From assembly GCF_900215335.1 (NCBI RefSeq), contig NZ_OCMT01000002.1, positions 992,001 to 1,056,000 on the forward strand: 64,000 nucleotides of DNA, written 5' to 3'. Numbering within the stretch: position 1 is the first letter of the stretch; each line of letters opens with the position of its first letter. This stretch comes from Pedobacter xixiisoli. Lineage in GTDB: Bacteria; Bacteroidota; Bacteroidia; Sphingobacteriales; Sphingobacteriaceae. Below are positions 17,307 through 25,986 of this stretch, one piece after another. A program made the translations under genes and the position numbers. The notes under the pieces are model-generated. The model ran no database searches, had not been told where the DNA came from, and worked only from the letters and a program-made list of their open reading frames with translations.

Positions 17307-18014
17307 TTAACGTGTTAGTTTTTTAAAAATTTCTTCCAAAGAAGCAGTAGGATGTTCTTTTTTTAGGTCGGCAACAGAAGAATTAGCTACCAGAACTCCT
17401 TTATTGATAATGATCACATCATCACATAGTGCTTCTACTTCTTGCATGATATGGGTAGAAATGATTACGGTTCTATCACTACCTAAATTTTTAATCAAGG
17501 CTCTAATATCTGATAATTGGTTCGGATCTAAGCCCGAGGTCGGCTCATCTAAAATTAACACTTGCGGCTGGTGGATAATTGCTTGTGCCAAACCTACACG
17601 TTGCTTATAACCTTTAGAGAGCATTCCTATCTTCTTATGCTGCTCTTGCACTAAACCCACCAGCTTAATCACTTCTTCCACCCTTTGTGATACGTTCTTC
17701 AATCCGTAGGTTTCAGCTACGAAGCTAAGAAACTCACGAACATACATCTCTAAATACAAGGGTGTGTTTTCTGGTAAGTAACCTATCAGCTTTTTAATTT
17801 CCAAGGGTGCTAGTTGTACACTTTTACCAGCAATTTCGGCTTCGCCGGAAGTAGGTTGCAGATAGCCGGTCAGCATTTTCATGGTGGTAGACTTACCTGC
17901 ACCATTTGGGCCCAAGAAACCTAAAATACGCCCAGGTTTTGCTTCGAAACTGATTTGGTTTACTGCCTTTTGTTCGCCATAGTGTTTGGCCAAATTTCTT
18001 ACAATTACGCTCAA
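17307..18014 (-). CDS. gldA: ABC transporter ATPase, GldA-like
   Basis: 235 residues. ABC-2 type ATPase with Walker A GPNGAGKST, Q-loop-like GYLPENTPLY, signature LSKGYKQRVGLAQA, Walker B VLILDEPTSGLD and the switch His in STHIMQEVE. It resembles GldA, the ATPase for GldF/GldG. The C-terminus ends soon after the nucleotide-binding domain (TASLEEIFKKLTR), whereas GldA proteins of flavobacteria, as I recall them, carry additional C-terminal residues. It lies 1 nt from the GDPD and 1 nt from the B2 barrel, forming a tight operon, while gldFG lies 3 kb away beyond the porin array. Confidence 0.82.
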   Translation of the reverse strand: MSVIVRNLAKHYGEQKAVNQISFEAKPGRILGFLGPNGAGKSTTMKMLTGYLQPTSGEAEIAGKSVQLAPLEIKKLIGYLPENTPLYLEMYVREFLSFVAETYGLKNVSQRVEEVIKLVGLVQEQHKKIGMLSKGYKQRVGLAQAIIHQPQVLILDEPTSGLDPNQLSDIRALIKNLGSDRTVIISTHIMQEVEALCDDVIIINKGVLVANSSVADLKKEHPTASLEEIFKKLTR

Positions 18015-18015
18015 T

Positions 18016-18936
18016 TTATTGCAGCTTTATGTTCTTTAAGTTCAATTGTTTTTCGATTCGATAGGCATCTAACTGTTGACCCGCTAAAACTACATCATCT
18101 GTAGATAGTACATCGGCACCATTTCCCACCAAATTACGATACACTTGTCTGTTCTTATTGGCCTTTGCACTTTTATCCAAGTTGCCCATAGTGCCCAAAA
18201 TAGTGCTTATACCTTTGCCGTGCAAATATTGGTAAAGGCTTTGACTTGGCTCAGACACACCTACAAAAGCAATAATTTTATCGTTTGGCACACCCATTTG
18301 ATTTAAACGTTCTAGATCTTCCGGACTTTTTACCGTTGCAGAAATCATTAAATCTGGTGCTAGTTCATGTACTTTTGCCGCTTGGTTAGCATTGTAGGTG
18401 ATGATGATGGAGTTGGTTTCTGATTTTGTTTTACGCACCGCAGCAATAATCTTCTCGTAAGGCACACCTCTTTTAATATCGATGGTAAAAAGCACTTTGT
18501 TTTTGCCCCAGTGTAGTACTTCTTCCAAAGTTGGGATTTTAAAAGTCGTTACTTTTCCGTCATCGTCTTTTAAAGTAAGCTTTTGTAATTCGTTATAAGT
18601 ATAAGATGAAACCAGGCCAGTCCCCGTAGAAGTTCTATCCAACTTGTCATCATGCATTATTACTAAAGCAGAATCCTTACTCAACGCCACATCAAATTCT
18701 ATGATTACCGGCTGATAAGTTGTTGCATTCTCAAAAGTTTCAATGGCATTTTCAGGGAAACCAGGCATTGGTCCACCACGGTGCGCACTTAACAATGGAT
18801 ACGGCTTTGTTTTTCTATTTAAGAAAGCTTGAAACTCTTTTGCCGTTTTAAAACTGATATACTGATGTTGCTTTGGGACAATGCAGGCAATGCCAATCAA
18901 AGCTATAGCAAGGACTAAAAATTGTATTTTCTTCAC
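18016..18936 (-). CDS. Glycerophosphodiester phosphodiesterase
   Basis: 306 residues from a GTG at 18936 (read as M, then KKIQFLVLAIALIG, a signal or anchor segment). A longer frame from an ATG at 19011 contains a -7 promoter box TACCTTTG (18955-18962), so the GTG start is preferred, though not proven. GDPD motifs are clear: SAHRGG, PENAIETFENA, IEFDVALSKDSALVIMHDD (E, D, H), and KIPTLEEVL. The enzyme splits glycerophosphodiesters into glycerol-3-phosphate and an alcohol, probably in the periplasm. It starts the operon with gldA and B2. Confidence 0.88.
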   Translation of the reverse strand: MKKIQFLVLAIALIGIACIVPKQHQYISFKTAKEFQAFLNRKTKPYPLLSAHRGGPMPGFPENAIETFENATTYQPVIIEFDVALSKDSALVIMHDDKLDRTSTGTGLVSSYTYNELQKLTLKDDDGKVTTFKIPTLEEVLHWGKNKVLFTIDIKRGVPYEKIIAAVRKTKSETNSIIITYNANQAAKVHELAPDLMISATVKSPEDLERLNQMGVPNDKIIAFVGVSEPSQSLYQYLHGKGISTILGTMGNLDKSAKANKNRQVYRNLVGNGADVLSTDDVVLAGQQLDAYRIEKQLNLKNIKLQ

Positions 18937-19040
18937 TTTAACAAATTTAAGGTACAAAGGTAGTTTTTTGTTTACATACTCTATTAACCACAAAGGCACC
19001 AAGAATAGCAACGATTTATTTTAATCCTATTTGAATTGAG

Positions 19041-20090
19041 CTATCTTTTCAAGAAATTCCAAACGGATTCATCTTTTTTGTCGGGTTTGTCCTCAATAAG
19101 TCCTGCAACAATCTGATCTAACAATTCTTCATTTTCACTCACTAATTTATCTCCGAGAGAAACAATTTTCTGGATATTATGAGTTGATGCGGCATCCATT
19201 GATGGATCAATTGATGAAAGGTTGCTAGGCTCTATGCGGATGTAGTTACCAGATTTTTTTACCGAATGGAAAAGTTGTTTCAAAAAGTAATCGGTACTTT
19301 CAGCAGAGCTACTGCTCATGATATCTACCAGTGCTGGCCCGATAGAAATTGCCTTTTTCTTTTTAAAATCCTCGTAATTGTAAGAAATCTTCGATAACCC
19401 AGTTCCTAATGATAACACCCAAATATCATCTATTTTATAGGTATTGTAATTTTTAATCACTTCCAATAACGCCGATAAAGATGGATTGTGAGCAAATACA
19501 CCTCCATCTACCAAAGGATAACGTGTTTTTGCTAAAGAGAAAATTTCGGCAACAGAGAAATAGGTTGGTGCCGCTGAAGTTGCACGACAAACATCTCTGA
19601 TGTAAAAATCTCTTGATTCGCCATGTGATATTGCCTTTTGTTGGCGAAAAAGGTGATTTTTGCGTAACTCGATATTATAAGCTGTAATGATACAAGGCCT
19701 TAACAATTCGCTTAGTTTTTTATCACCAAAGTAGCTGAGCAATACTTTTTCTAGAACGGTATTATCGTATAATTCACTAAGTAAGCCAAATTTGTTTAGG
19801 AAACGTCGCCACGGGCTAGCTGTAAATATCTCTACACCATGTTTTAGATAAATATCCAAGGCTTGTTTGGCAGCATACTTTTGTTTATTTGGTTCATGGT
19901 CATCTGGGCACAATAGTATAGAAAGTAAGATCCCACCCGTGCTTGTACCAGCAAAAAAATCGAAATAATCAGTGAGATGGGCATTTGGATTATTCGTTGC
20001 TCGCTGAATCCTTTCTTCTAATGCCACCAAAATCATCCCTGGAATAATTCCACGAATACCACCGCCATCTATGGAAAGTATCCTTTTCAT
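19041..20090 (-). CDS. Patatin-like phospholipase
   Basis: 349 residues. The oxyanion hole GGGIRG (residues 9-14), the nucleophile elbow G48-T-S50-T-G, and the catalytic D195 in VDGG are all in place, so the Ser-Asp dyad is intact. No signal peptide, so a cytoplasmic or membrane-peripheral phospholipase A is expected. Related patatins act as effectors in CBASS defence, but no cyclase or other CBASS gene lies nearby and the gene is flanked by GDPD, so this looks like a stand-alone lipid hydrolase. The C-terminal third (after residue 250) is Ser- and Asp-rich. Confidence 0.9.
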   Translation of the reverse strand: MKRILSIDGGGIRGIIPGMILVALEERIQRATNNPNAHLTDYFDFFAGTSTGGILLSILLCPDDHEPNKQKYAAKQALDIYLKHGVEIFTASPWRRFLNKFGLLSELYDNTVLEKVLLSYFGDKKLSELLRPCIITAYNIELRKNHLFRQQKAISHGESRDFYIRDVCRATSAAPTYFSVAEIFSLAKTRYPLVDGGVFAHNPSLSALLEVIKNYNTYKIDDIWVLSLGTGLSKISYNYEDFKKKKAISIGPALVDIMSSSSAESTDYFLKQLFHSVKKSGNYIRIEPSNLSSIDPSMDAASTHNIQKIVSLGDKLVSENEELLDQIVAGLIEDKPDKKDESVWNFLKR

Positions 20091-20263
20091 TTTTATTCTC
20101 TTTTGTAAATAACCGAATGTAGGAAAAAATTAGGTTTATTTCTTTTTTAACGATGTAAGAGATTTAGCTCTGGTTGGTTTCAATATCTCTTTGCGATTAT
20201 TTTTTCACCACTTAAGACACTTCAGTTCATATTAGTTGAATATCCATTTTTAAAGCAAAAGTA

Positions 20264-20411
20264 CCTATTGTGTGGACACATTTTTACCACCCCCTTTAAT
20301 TCCCCCGCCAGCGGTGGATACATGTAGTTTAGCGGTATTACATATCCCCCTCTCCGAGGGGGCAGGGGGAGAAAATATGCTATATATAATTATTTGTGTC
20401 CACACGATAGC
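20264..20411. mobile_element. Small inverted-repeat (MITE-like) element
   Basis: Near-perfect terminal inverted repeats of 17 bp (15 matches): CCTATTGTGTGGACACA at 20264-20280 and the inverse ending ...CACACGATAGC at 20395-20411. The interior has a CCCCCTCTCC...GGGGG-type GC palindrome. There is no transposase. Left GCAAAAG and right GCAAAGG flanks may be an imperfect target duplication. Confidence 0.45.
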
Positions 20412-20451
20412 GCAAAGGACGCTAAGTTTGGAAAGGTGTGTTTTATTCATT

Positions 20452-20535
20452 AAACCTGATAGAAATGAAAAGCCCGCAAGCGAGTGTAGCGAGTGCGGAC
20501 TTTTAATCTATAGCAGGACTTTCGGGACCGATGAG
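20452..20535. repeat. Palindromic intergenic repeat (family R2, copy 1)
   Basis: Starts CCTGATAG, contains an AAAAGCCCGCA...TGCGGACTTTT hairpin with GCGAGTG...AGCGAG inside, and ends TAGCAGGACTTTCGGGACCGA. The copy at 34575-34642 has the same start and the same TAGCAGG-CTTTCG end around a different central hairpin. Confidence 0.6.
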
Positions 20536-20625
20536 CACTAAAATTGCTTTTCTAAACATAAAACTTTTAACTTATAAGCTGCAACTTTCAACTTTTTCGC
20601 TTTTAACTTTTAACTTTGGCACACT

Positions 20626-22113
20626 ATGGCTCAAAAAAACAACGACGAACTTTTTAAGAATGTTATATCACATGCGAAGGAATATGGTTTTGTGTTCCAA
20701 AGCAGCGAAATATATGATGGTTTAAGTGCGGTTTACGACTACGGACAATTAGGTGCCGAATTAAAAAACAACATCAAAACCTATTGGTGGAAATCGATGG
20801 TACAAATGCATGAAAACATTGTAGGTATAGATTCTGCTATTTTCATGCACCCAAAGATCTGGAAAGCGAGTGGTCACGTTGATGGTTTTAACGACCCGAT
20901 GATTGACAACAAAGATTCGAAAAAACGTTATCGTGCCGACCAATTATTAGAAGATAAAATTGCCAAATACGAGAAAGACGGCAAAACAGAGAAAGCTGCA
21001 AAATTACAAGCCGACATGGATGATGCTTTAAAAGCGGAAGATTTACCTCGCTTAAAAGCTTTAATTGAAGAGCATGAAATTGCTTGTCCGGTGAGTGGCA
21101 CTAAAAACTGGACCGATGTACGCCAGTTTAACTTGATGTTTAGCACACAATTTGGTGCAATGGCAGAAGGCAGTGACCAAGTTTATTTACGCCCAGAAAC
21201 TGCTCAAGGTATTTTTGTAAACTTTTTGAACGTGCAAAAAACGGGAAGAATGAAAATTCCTTTCGGTATTGCGCAAATTGGTAAAGCTTTTAGAAATGAG
21301 GTCATTGCCCGTCAGTTCATTATGCGTATGCGTGAGTTTGAACAAATGGAAATGCAATTCTTCGTCCGCCCAGGTGAGGATAAAAAATGGTTCGAATACT
21401 GGAAAGAAGCTCGTTTGAAATGGCACAAAGCTTTAGGCACGCCTACAGAAAAATATCGTTACCACGACCATGTGAAATTAGCCCATTATGCTAATGCAGC
21501 CACAGATATCGAGTTCGAATTCCCATTTGGATTTAAAGAAGTGGAAGGTATCCATAGTAGAACTGATTTCGATTTATCGCAGCACCAAGAATTTAGCGGC
21601 AAGAAAATGCAATATTTTGATGCTGAATTAGATGAGAACGGAAAACCTTACGGCAACTATGTTCCTTATGTAATTGAAACATCAATTGGTTTAGATAGAA
21701 TGTTCTTGCTAACAATGATGAACGCATTGGAAGAAGAAGATTTGAGCACGCCAGAAAAACAAGATAGCAGAACTTTATTGCGTTTACACCCTGCATTGGC
21801 GCCAATTAAAGCAGCTATTTTCCCATTAACTAAAAAAGATGGCTTGCCAGAAAAAGCTCGTGAAGTAATGGATGCTTTGAAATTTGATTTCAACTGTATT
21901 TACGAAGAGAAAGATGCGATTGGTAAACGTTACCGCAGACAAGATGCTGTAGGTACCCCTTTCTGTATCACGGTAGATCACCAAACTTTAGAGGATAATA
22001 CGGTTACCATCCGCCACCGCGATACCATGGAGCAACAACGTATTGAAATTAAAGATTTGCACTGGACTATTGAAAGCAAGGTAAGCTGGAGAAGCTTATT
22101 GAGCCAATCATAA
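20626..22113 (+). CDS. glyS: Glycyl-tRNA synthetase (dimeric, class II)
   Basis: 495 residues, single-chain alpha2 type (archaeal/eukaryal-like, as usual in Bacteroidota). Class II motif 2 (FRNEVIARQFIMRMREFEQMEMQFF region), the motif 3 region with ETSIGLDRMFL, and the C-terminal anticodon-binding domain (LAPIKAAIFPL to TVRHRD) are present; the CPVSGTKNWTDVRQFNLMF segment is typical of the family. It charges tRNA-Gly in the cytoplasm. Monocistronic: a terminator follows at 22118-22148. A -7 box at 20611-20618 lies just 7 nt before the ATG, which suggests a very short leader. Confidence 0.97.
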   Translation: MAQKNNDELFKNVISHAKEYGFVFQSSEIYDGLSAVYDYGQLGAELKNNIKTYWWKSMVQMHENIVGIDSAIFMHPKIWKASGHVDGFNDPMIDNKDSKKRYRADQLLEDKIAKYEKDGKTEKAAKLQADMDDALKAEDLPRLKALIEEHEIACPVSGTKNWTDVRQFNLMFSTQFGAMAEGSDQVYLRPETAQGIFVNFLNVQKTGRMKIPFGIAQIGKAFRNEVIARQFIMRMREFEQMEMQFFVRPGEDKKWFEYWKEARLKWHKALGTPTEKYRYHDHVKLAHYANAATDIEFEFPFGFKEVEGIHSRTDFDLSQHQEFSGKKMQYFDAELDENGKPYGNYVPYVIETSIGLDRMFLLTMMNALEEEDLSTPEKQDSRTLLRLHPALAPIKAAIFPLTKKDGLPEKAREVMDALKFDFNCIYEEKDAIGKRYRRQDAVGTPFCITVDHQTLEDNTVTIRHRDTMEQQRIEIKDLHWTIESKVSWRSLLSQS

Positions 22114-22117
22114 TATT

Positions 22118-22148
22118 AAATCCCGGTTTTTAAATCGGGATTTTCTTT
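22118..22148 (+). terminator. Terminator after glyS
   Basis: AAATCCCG / CGGGATTT stem with a 10-nt AT loop followed by TTCTTTTA. Confidence 0.85.
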
Positions 22149-22258
22149 TATTTATATCTTTTAAAAGATTAGCAATTTCGAAGTTTAATTTGATAAATAG
22201 CAACTAATTAGCTATTTATGCATAATTTTTCAACATTATAATTTAACCCCTCAATCTA

Positions 22259-23101
22259 ATGAGAAACATCTTAGCAAAAGCGAGCTTATTTTGTTTGATA
22301 CTCTTTACTTTTTCTTGCGCAAAAGACACTGAACGTTTAACAGCACCTACTAAATCTTTCATCAAAGCACAAATTGGTGGCCAAGCTGTAGAATTTACTA
22401 CAGCAACCAAAGCTATTTATAACGTTGGCGATAAGAAAACCGTTGAGATTACCGCATTCACCCCAAGCGGAAAGATGATAGGTTTTGTTATTGATGGCTT
22501 TACAGGACCTAGAAGCTATGAAATTACAGAAAGTATGCTTACCACTTTTAGCTACATAGGCGATATTCAAGATTTTGACACTTATTTTATTAGCACTAGT
22601 GGAACAATAACTATTACACAAGCCAATGACAACCTAATTGTTGGAAAATTTGAGGTAATAGCCAACAATGGCACCGAAGACATTAGCATTAGCAACGGAG
22701 ATTTTTCTATAGATCTTAATACTGCAGAAACACACGAACATTTAGGAGACAATAAATTTAGCGCAAAATTAAATGGCGTATTAACTGGCTTCAAAGGACA
22801 GGTAGTGGCTCCAGGGATAATAAATATTATTGGAATGTATGGCACAAAATCAATGACATTAGCTTTACCTAGCTACACCGGCGTTGGTACCTACCAATTG
22901 AGCGATACCTTTTTAGGCGATCGATTATCTTATTTTTCTAGCGCAGACGAACCAGAATACATTTCTACCTCAGGAACAGCGATAGTTACAAGTACTGCTA
23001 ATAACACTATTAAAGGTACATTTAGTGGAACTTTAACTAATGACAATGGCGAAACTATTGTTGTTACCGACGGCAACTTTGAAATTAAGGAATTCAATTA
23101 A
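22259..23101 (+). CDS. Lipoprotein with two repeated DUF6252-like domains
   Basis: 280 residues. The lipobox FTFSC predicts lipidation at Cys20. The mature protein is two copies of one beta-rich unit: the first (about 33-157) contains YISTSGTITITQANDNLIVGKF-like sequence, ending SISNGDFSI; the second (about 166-278) contains YISTSGTAIVTSTANNTIKG, ending VVTDGNFEI. The matching YISTSGT and NGxFxI blocks show internal duplication. Members of this family are secreted Bacteroidota proteins without known function. It ends against a shared bidirectional terminator. Confidence 0.85.
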   Translation: MRNILAKASLFCLILFTFSCAKDTERLTAPTKSFIKAQIGGQAVEFTTATKAIYNVGDKKTVEITAFTPSGKMIGFVIDGFTGPRSYEITESMLTTFSYIGDIQDFDTYFISTSGTITITQANDNLIVGKFEVIANNGTEDISISNGDFSIDLNTAETHEHLGDNKFSAKLNGVLTGFKGQVVAPGIINIIGMYGTKSMTLALPSYTGVGTYQLSDTFLGDRLSYFSSADEPEYISTSGTAIVTSTANNTIKGTFSGTLTNDNGETIVVTDGNFEIKEFN

Positions 23102-23125
23102 ACTACTTTATTGAAATAGAATCAT

Positions 23126-23163
23126 AAAAGAAAAGCTCCGACATAAATCGGAGCTTTTCTTTT
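23126..23163. terminator. Bidirectional terminator between convergent genes
   Basis: Perfect 16-bp stem AAAAGAAAAGCTCCGA / TCGGAGCTTTTCTTTT with a 6-nt loop. Its right arm touches the last bases of the ArsC-like gene. Confidence 0.92.
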
Positions 23164-23509
23164 ATTCCAAAATATCATCAATTGCATCATCACTTCGAGC
23201 AATTACCGCTCGGTCGCCTCTAACAATAATGGGTCGCTGTATTAAAATCGGATTTTCATGCATGGCAACAATCAATTCTTCGTCTGACAAACCCTTACCT
23301 TTTATTTGCTCTTTAAAGACAGCTTCTGTTGTTCTAATTAATTCTAGGGGTGCAATACCCAACAATTTCAAAATAGCTTTTATTTCTTCTACATTAGGCG
23401 GATTTTCTAAGTAATTGATAATTTCAAAGTCGATGTCTTGACTTTCTAGTTCTTTGAGTGCAGCATTGCTTTTGCTACATCTGATGTTATGATAAATTTT
23501 AATGCTCAT
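23162..23509 (-). CDS. ArsC/Spx-like thioredoxin-fold protein (arsenate reductase family)
   Basis: 115 residues, typical length. Catalytic Cys11 in NIRCSKSNAAL, then LIRTTE and LIQRPIIVRGDRAV with the Arg residues that bind the substrate oxyanion in ArsC. The N-I-R-C segment has Ile where ArsC commonly has Pro or Thr, and there is no arsenic operon nearby, so a general ArsC-family reductase role (the YffB/ArsC grade) is safer than arsenate resistance. It overlaps the NlpC/P60 gene by 1 nt (TAATG), so translation is coupled. Confidence 0.85.
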   Translation of the reverse strand: MSIKIYHNIRCSKSNAALKELESQDIDFEIINYLENPPNVEEIKAILKLLGIAPLELIRTTEAVFKEQIKGKGLSDEELIVAMHENPILIQRPIIVRGDRAVIARSDDAIDDILE

Positions 23510-24711
23510 TATTTTTTATTCCAATACCAATCGTGTTTTTCTACTTTAGTGATTTCAGGTTGATTGACTTGTGTTAAAATTCTTCGGGCACCTACTAAAG
23601 TCTTCGTCTGATATTCGTCGTAGTTAACAGCCGTTGGCAAAATACTACTAATTTTCACCATCCCCGCCGACTGAATAAATTCTCCATTACCCATATAAAT
23701 AGCGGTGTGACTTATTCTTCCGTTATTTACACCTCTACGTTTGGCTGCCGAGAAAAACATTAGATCTCCTGCTTTTAAGTTTTTCAAGCATTTCTCAACG
23801 CTAATCGAATCACTGTCTAAAACATCCAGTTTCTCGCCAACCAAAGCCTGCTGCGAGGCATCACGCGGGATAATTACCCCATTTAAAAAATAGGCTGTTT
23901 TGGTAAAACCACTGCAATCAACCCCCTTAATAGAAGTACCGCCCCACAAGTAAGGCACACCAATTAAAGTCTGTGCCGTTTTTAAAATCGCATCTGCATT
24001 TGGGATAGGTCGTTTTATCCAAGCATTGTAATCGGTAAGCTGTTCAGTTGGAACATAAGCTTCCCTCCCATCAGGAAAACCTAGCTTGGTAAAAGAACCT
24101 TCTACAGCCAATACCTTTAGGATATTACCATTTACCAAATCAGAAACTCTTGGAGAATTTGTGTCAGCTTTCGCAAAAGCATGTCCATAATCAGCTACAA
24201 AAACAATTTTCTTCGCTTCTTGCCATTCTTTAAAACTTTTTTCGTTCATCAACGCAATAGACCCGCCGTCTGTCCAAGCCAAGTAGCCATCTGGTGATTT
24301 CACCAAATAAAATCCACCCTGTTTTTTCAAAATCTGGATGGGCGTACCTAGCAAAGTTTGCGTCATCAGCTCTGCTCCATGAAATGGCTGGCTCCTATTA
24401 TTAGCTACCGAGATCGTCGTCACGCCGTAAATTTGTCCATTTAAGCTCTTGGCAGGCAATACCGACGCAATCAACTTCTCTTTTACATCTGCAGGAAATG
24501 ATTTTCCGAATGCCTCTACCGCTAATTCTGAAGTACTTTCTACAAAAACAGAATCAGCCTTGAAACGTAGATTGAAATAAACAGACCTTTTATCTGGTGC
24601 AAATTTCTTCTGTATGGAATTGGCTACCGCTCTATAAGCTAGGGTATCTATTTGGGCAAAAGCTGTATGGCTAAAAATACTGCAAACCAAAAAGAAAAAA
24701 CATCTTTTCAT
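23509..24711 (-). CDS. SH3-domain NlpC/P60 (C40) cell-wall peptidase
   Basis: 400 residues. Signal peptide (MKRCFFFLVCSIFSHTAFA/Q), two SH3-like wall-binding domains (about 100-150 and 170-225, the second with DGREAYVP) and a C-terminal NlpC/P60 domain with catalytic Cys266 (GVDCSGFTK) and His335 (GRISHTAIYM). This layout matches gamma-D-glutamyl-diamino-acid endopeptidases that cut muropeptides (YkfC-like), which fits the dipeptide epimerase elsewhere in the window. Periplasmic. Coupled by overlap to the ArsC-like gene. Confidence 0.92.
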   Translation of the reverse strand: MKRCFFFLVCSIFSHTAFAQIDTLAYRAVANSIQKKFAPDKRSVYFNLRFKADSVFVESTSELAVEAFGKSFPADVKEKLIASVLPAKSLNGQIYGVTTISVANNRSQPFHGAELMTQTLLGTPIQILKKQGGFYLVKSPDGYLAWTDGGSIALMNEKSFKEWQEAKKIVFVADYGHAFAKADTNSPRVSDLVNGNILKVLAVEGSFTKLGFPDGREAYVPTEQLTDYNAWIKRPIPNADAILKTAQTLIGVPYLWGGTSIKGVDCSGFTKTAYFLNGVIIPRDASQQALVGEKLDVLDSDSISVEKCLKNLKAGDLMFFSAAKRRGVNNGRISHTAIYMGNGEFIQSAGMVKISSILPTAVNYDEYQTKTLVGARRILTQVNQPEITKVEKHDWYWNKK

Positions 24712-24803
24712 TGTAAGTGTTAGTGAGTTGGATTTCGTTTAGAACTAAGTTACAATATAAATAGCGATTGGCATTTTGGTAATCTAATCTTTACACAGAT
24801 AAC

Positions 24804-24833
24804 TTGCGTAAGAACTTGTTATCCATATTTTTG
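24804..24833 (+). promoter_or_regulatory. Promoter of the chaA operon
   Basis: TTG (24804-24806), 19 nt, TATTTTTG (24826-24833): both boxes of the Bacteroidota sigma-A consensus at the expected spacing, 37 nt before the chaA ATG. Confidence 0.7.
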
Positions 24834-24870
24834 AAAATCACCCAAGTATTACATCTATAAACAAAACGAC

Positions 24871-25956
24871 ATGCTTAAAAAACTACCTCTTCCACTTTGG
24901 ACTATCGCCCTACCCATTTTAGCTTGGCTGGCCTACTTCTTACCGCTAGAAAGTATTGGCAGTTTTGGTACCGGTTTATTAGTCGTATTTCTAATTGGAA
25001 GCGTTTTAGCAGCAGTGCACCATGCAGAGGTAGTTGCCCATAAAGTTGGCGAACCTTTCGGAACGCTGATTTTAGCACTGGCAGTAACCACCATAGAAGT
25101 AGCACTTATCGTTTCTTTAATGCTTACCGGAGGTCCGGGAACAGAGGAATTGGCGAGAGATACCGTTTTTGCAGCCGTAATGATTATCCTTACCGGAATG
25201 ATTGGGATTTGTCTGCTAGCAGGCGGAGTAAAATTTAGGCAGCAACGATTTAGTTTGGATGGTGTAAAAGCTGCCCTAGTAGCATTAACCGCAATCCTGA
25301 CGCTTACTTTAGTATTACCAAATTACACCACAAGCATAACTGGCCCAACTTATTCCAATGCACAGTTAATCTTTGTGGCCATTATCTCGTTGATTTTGTA
25401 CGGAACCTTTGTGTTGGTACAAACGGTAAGACATAGGGATTTCTTTTTGCCCCCAGGAAACGATGATAAGGGAATAGAAACACATGCCGAACCACCTACA
25501 AAAGGGGTAGCTTTAAGCAGCGGTTTGCTTTTGCTGGTTTGTTTAGGGATTGTAGTTTTATTAGCAAAATCTTTAGCTCCCGATATTGAAAATGCGGTAA
25601 TAAGTGCTGGTGCTCCAAAAATGTTGGTGGGCGTAATTATTGCAGCGGTGGTTTTACTACCAGAAGGATTAGCAGCCTACAATGCTGCAAGAAAAAACAG
25701 ACTTCAAACAAGTTTAAACTTAGCTTTAGGCTCTGCTTTAGCCACCATTGGCTTAACTATTCCAGCGGTATCTATTGTATCATTGGTATCTGGTTTAACC
25801 ATTACCTTGGGCATCGACACCAAGTCTGTAACCTTGCTTTTGCTATCGCTGTTTACCGTTATGCTTTCACTAGGCTCGGGCCGTACAAACATATTGCAAG
25901 GCGTTGTATTATTAACTATTTTTGCGGCCTATCTGTTCACCATTGTTGCACCTTAA
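24871..25956 (+). CDS. chaA: Ca2+(Na+)/H+ antiporter, ChaA-like
   Basis: 361 residues with about 11 membrane segments, CaCA superfamily. Both alpha-repeats are visible: LALAVTTIEVALIVSLML in the first half and VVLLPEGLAAYNAARKNRLQ with LALGSALATIGLTIPAVSI in the second, carrying the acidic residues (E in TTIE, E in LPEG) that bind cation. The AVHHAEVVAHKVGEPFGTL segment is typical of ChaA. It exchanges cytoplasmic Ca2+ or Na+ for protons at the inner membrane. First gene of a three-gene operon with its own promoter. Confidence 0.92.
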   Translation: MLKKLPLPLWTIALPILAWLAYFLPLESIGSFGTGLLVVFLIGSVLAAVHHAEVVAHKVGEPFGTLILALAVTTIEVALIVSLMLTGGPGTEELARDTVFAAVMIILTGMIGICLLAGGVKFRQQRFSLDGVKAALVALTAILTLTLVLPNYTTSITGPTYSNAQLIFVAIISLILYGTFVLVQTVRHRDFFLPPGNDDKGIETHAEPPTKGVALSSGLLLLVCLGIVVLLAKSLAPDIENAVISAGAPKMLVGVIIAAVVLLPEGLAAYNAARKNRLQTSLNLALGSALATIGLTIPAVSIVSLVSGLTITLGIDTKSVTLLLLSLFTVMLSLGSGRTNILQGVVLLTIFAAYLFTIVAP

Positions 25957-25986
25957 CCAGCAATTTGGCAATGGATAACCGCATCA

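Larger units (their letters stand above)
20091..20625 (+). other. 535-nt gene-free region with two repeat elements
   Basis: It holds an inverted-repeat element (20264-20411), a palindromic repeat related to one at 34575-34650 (20452-20535), and a promoter with AACTTTTAACTTT direct repeats before glyS, including TAACTTTG at 20611-20618. Frames of up to 89 codons here run through the repeats and have no recognisable protein sequence. Confidence 0.6.

Noticed and set aside
19041..20090. Patatin as a CBASS effector
   Set aside because: No CD-NTase or other CBASS component lies near it; neighbours are lipid-related.
20272..20541. 89-codon plus-strand frame (and a 61-codon minus frame) before glyS
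   Set aside because: It runs through the inverted-repeat element and the R2 palindrome; the translation is low-complexity Cys/Pro with no recognisable domain.
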